Assembly (NCBI GenBank): GCA_945882005.1
Contig: CAMCWG010000192.1
Location: 1 to 5,819, forward strand
Length of the DNA stretch: 5,819 nt
Reading direction: 5' to 3'
Source of the DNA: Bordetella parapertussis
Lineage (GTDB): Bacteria > Pseudomonadota > Gammaproteobacteria > Burkholderiales > Burkholderiaceae_B
The stretch's first letter is position 1, and each line of letters opens with the position of its first letter. A model generated the notes under the pieces. That model did no database searches. It was not told the DNA's origin and worked only from the letters and a program-made list of their open reading frames with translations. The position numbers and the translations under genes are program-made. Below, piece by piece: positions 5,381-5,819 of the stretch.

Positions 5381-5819
5381 TCTTTTTCCTTTGGCTGCTC
5401 TGCAGCCGATTGCGATGGCGCCTGCTGATCACGCTTGGCCTGGCGCTTGAGTGTCATATTTTGAATCTCAACAAAAAATATTGGTACTAACGCGACAGCC
5501 AAACAGGTCGACGCGATCATCCCACTAAATACTGTGATGCCAATAGAAACCCTTGCAGCAGCGCCTGCTCCCGAAGCTGTCAGCAGTGGAACAACGCCTA
5601 GAATAAACGCAATCGATGTCATCACAATGGGCCGGAAGCGCTCATGCGACGCTTTCAGAGCCGCATCCACAGGTGACAACCCTTTCTTACATTCCTCGAG
5701 AGCAACCTCGACAATCAAAATCGCGTTCTTGGACGCCAAGGCAATCATCAGCACGAGCCCAATCTGCACGTAAATGTTGTTTGGCAGGCCCGTCGCGAAG
5801 AGCGCGATCACCGTGCCCA
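5377..5819 (-). CDS. RND (HAE1/AcrB-type) efflux pump inner-membrane protein, C-terminal fragment (5' end outside window)
   Basis: About 147 residues of the C-terminal end are visible; the reading frame stays open to the right edge, so the gene starts outside. RND pumps expel hydrophobic compounds and drugs from the inner membrane and periplasm using the proton gradient, as trimers with a membrane fusion protein and an outer-membrane channel. The stretch IYVQIGLVLMIALASKNAILIVE matches the AcrB region around transmembrane helices 10-11 (QVGLL..IGLSAKNAILIVEF). GVVPLLTASGAGAAARVSIG and the hydrophobic segment ending in LVPIFFVEI match helices 11-12. A charged, Gln/Lys-rich tail of about 25 residues ends the protein. 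A GTG at 5811 is internal, not a start. Full-length relatives have about 1030-1060 residues, so most of the protein lies outside. The stop overlaps the dehydrogenase start by four bases. Confidence 0.95.
   Translation of the reverse strand, partial: GTVIALFATGLPNNIYVQIGLVLMIALASKNAILIVEVALEECKKGLSPVDAALKASHERFRPIVMTSIAFILGVVPLLTASGAGAAARVSIGITVFSGMIASTCLAVALVPIFFVEIQNMTLKRQAKRDQQAPSQSAAEQPKEKE
5387..5391 (-). promoter_or_regulatory. Ribosome binding site (AAGGA) for the hydroxyacid dehydrogenase, inside the RND coding end
   Basis: Read on the minus strand, AAGGA lies 6 bases before the ATG at 5380, within the last codons of the RND gene. It supports this start and translational coupling through the ATGA overlap. 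Confidence 0.7.

Noticed and set aside
5377..5811. A short independent membrane protein starting at the GTG at 5811
   Set aside because: The frame is open to the window edge and the sequence matches the C-terminal part of RND pumps, so this is a fragment of a larger gene.
1..5819. Mobile elements, CRISPR arrays, tRNA or rRNA genes, defence systems
   Set aside because: No repeats of suitable spacing, transposase or integrase frames, or RNA-gene-like sequence were seen; nearly all bases are explained by normal metabolic and transport genes.

Overview
The window looks like ordinary chromosomal sequence from a Burkholderiales-type betaproteobacterium. The main evidence is a Bug-family (TctC-like) periplasmic binding protein with no TctA/TctB transporter genes beside it. 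Such orphan Bug genes are strongly expanded in Bordetella, Cupriavidus and relatives. The moderate base composition (about half G+C by eye) and tight gene packing suggest a member with a fairly compact genome. No species can be named from the sequence.

Layout. The left part (1-3935) is a plus-strand gene string: the C-terminal half of a D-2-hydroxyacid dehydrogenase (1-417), an adducin-like class II aldolase family protein (495-1283), an amidohydrolase resembling 2-pyrone-4,6-dicarboxylate lactonase (1294-2190), an orphan Bug binding protein (2211-3182) and a Sfp-type 4'-phosphopantetheinyl transferase with a TTG start (3186-3935). Gaps after the aldolase are 10, 20 and 3 bases, so these four genes are probably one transcript. 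The dehydrogenase lies 77 bases upstream and may belong to it. The right part (3938-5819) is a minus-strand string, read right to left: the C-terminal end of an RND efflux pump inner-membrane protein, a 3-hydroxyisobutyrate/L-threonate dehydrogenase-like enzyme whose ATG overlaps the pump's stop codon (ATGA), and a carboxymuconolactone decarboxylase-family protein. The two strings converge with only 2 bases between their stop codons.

How the genes may work together (inference). Two dehydrogenases, an aldolase fold, a lactonase-like hydrolase, a CMD-fold protein and a carboxylate-binding Bug protein all belong to families that handle small hydroxy-, oxo- or dicarboxylic acids. The plus-strand string reads as an uptake and catabolism module for an organic acid or lactone of unknown identity. 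The phosphopantetheinyl transferase and the RND pump do not fit that theme and may simply be neighbours.

No RNA gene, CRISPR array, insertion sequence, prophage or attachment site was seen. No intergenic gap exceeds 80 bases. I found no convincing new system. The points most worth checking are the missing catalytic glutamate in the aldolase-like protein, the altered lactonase pocket, the PPTase that shares a frame with the Bug gene, the RND/dehydrogenase overlap, and a palindrome followed by a T-tract inside the PPTase gene that might terminate the opposing transcript.
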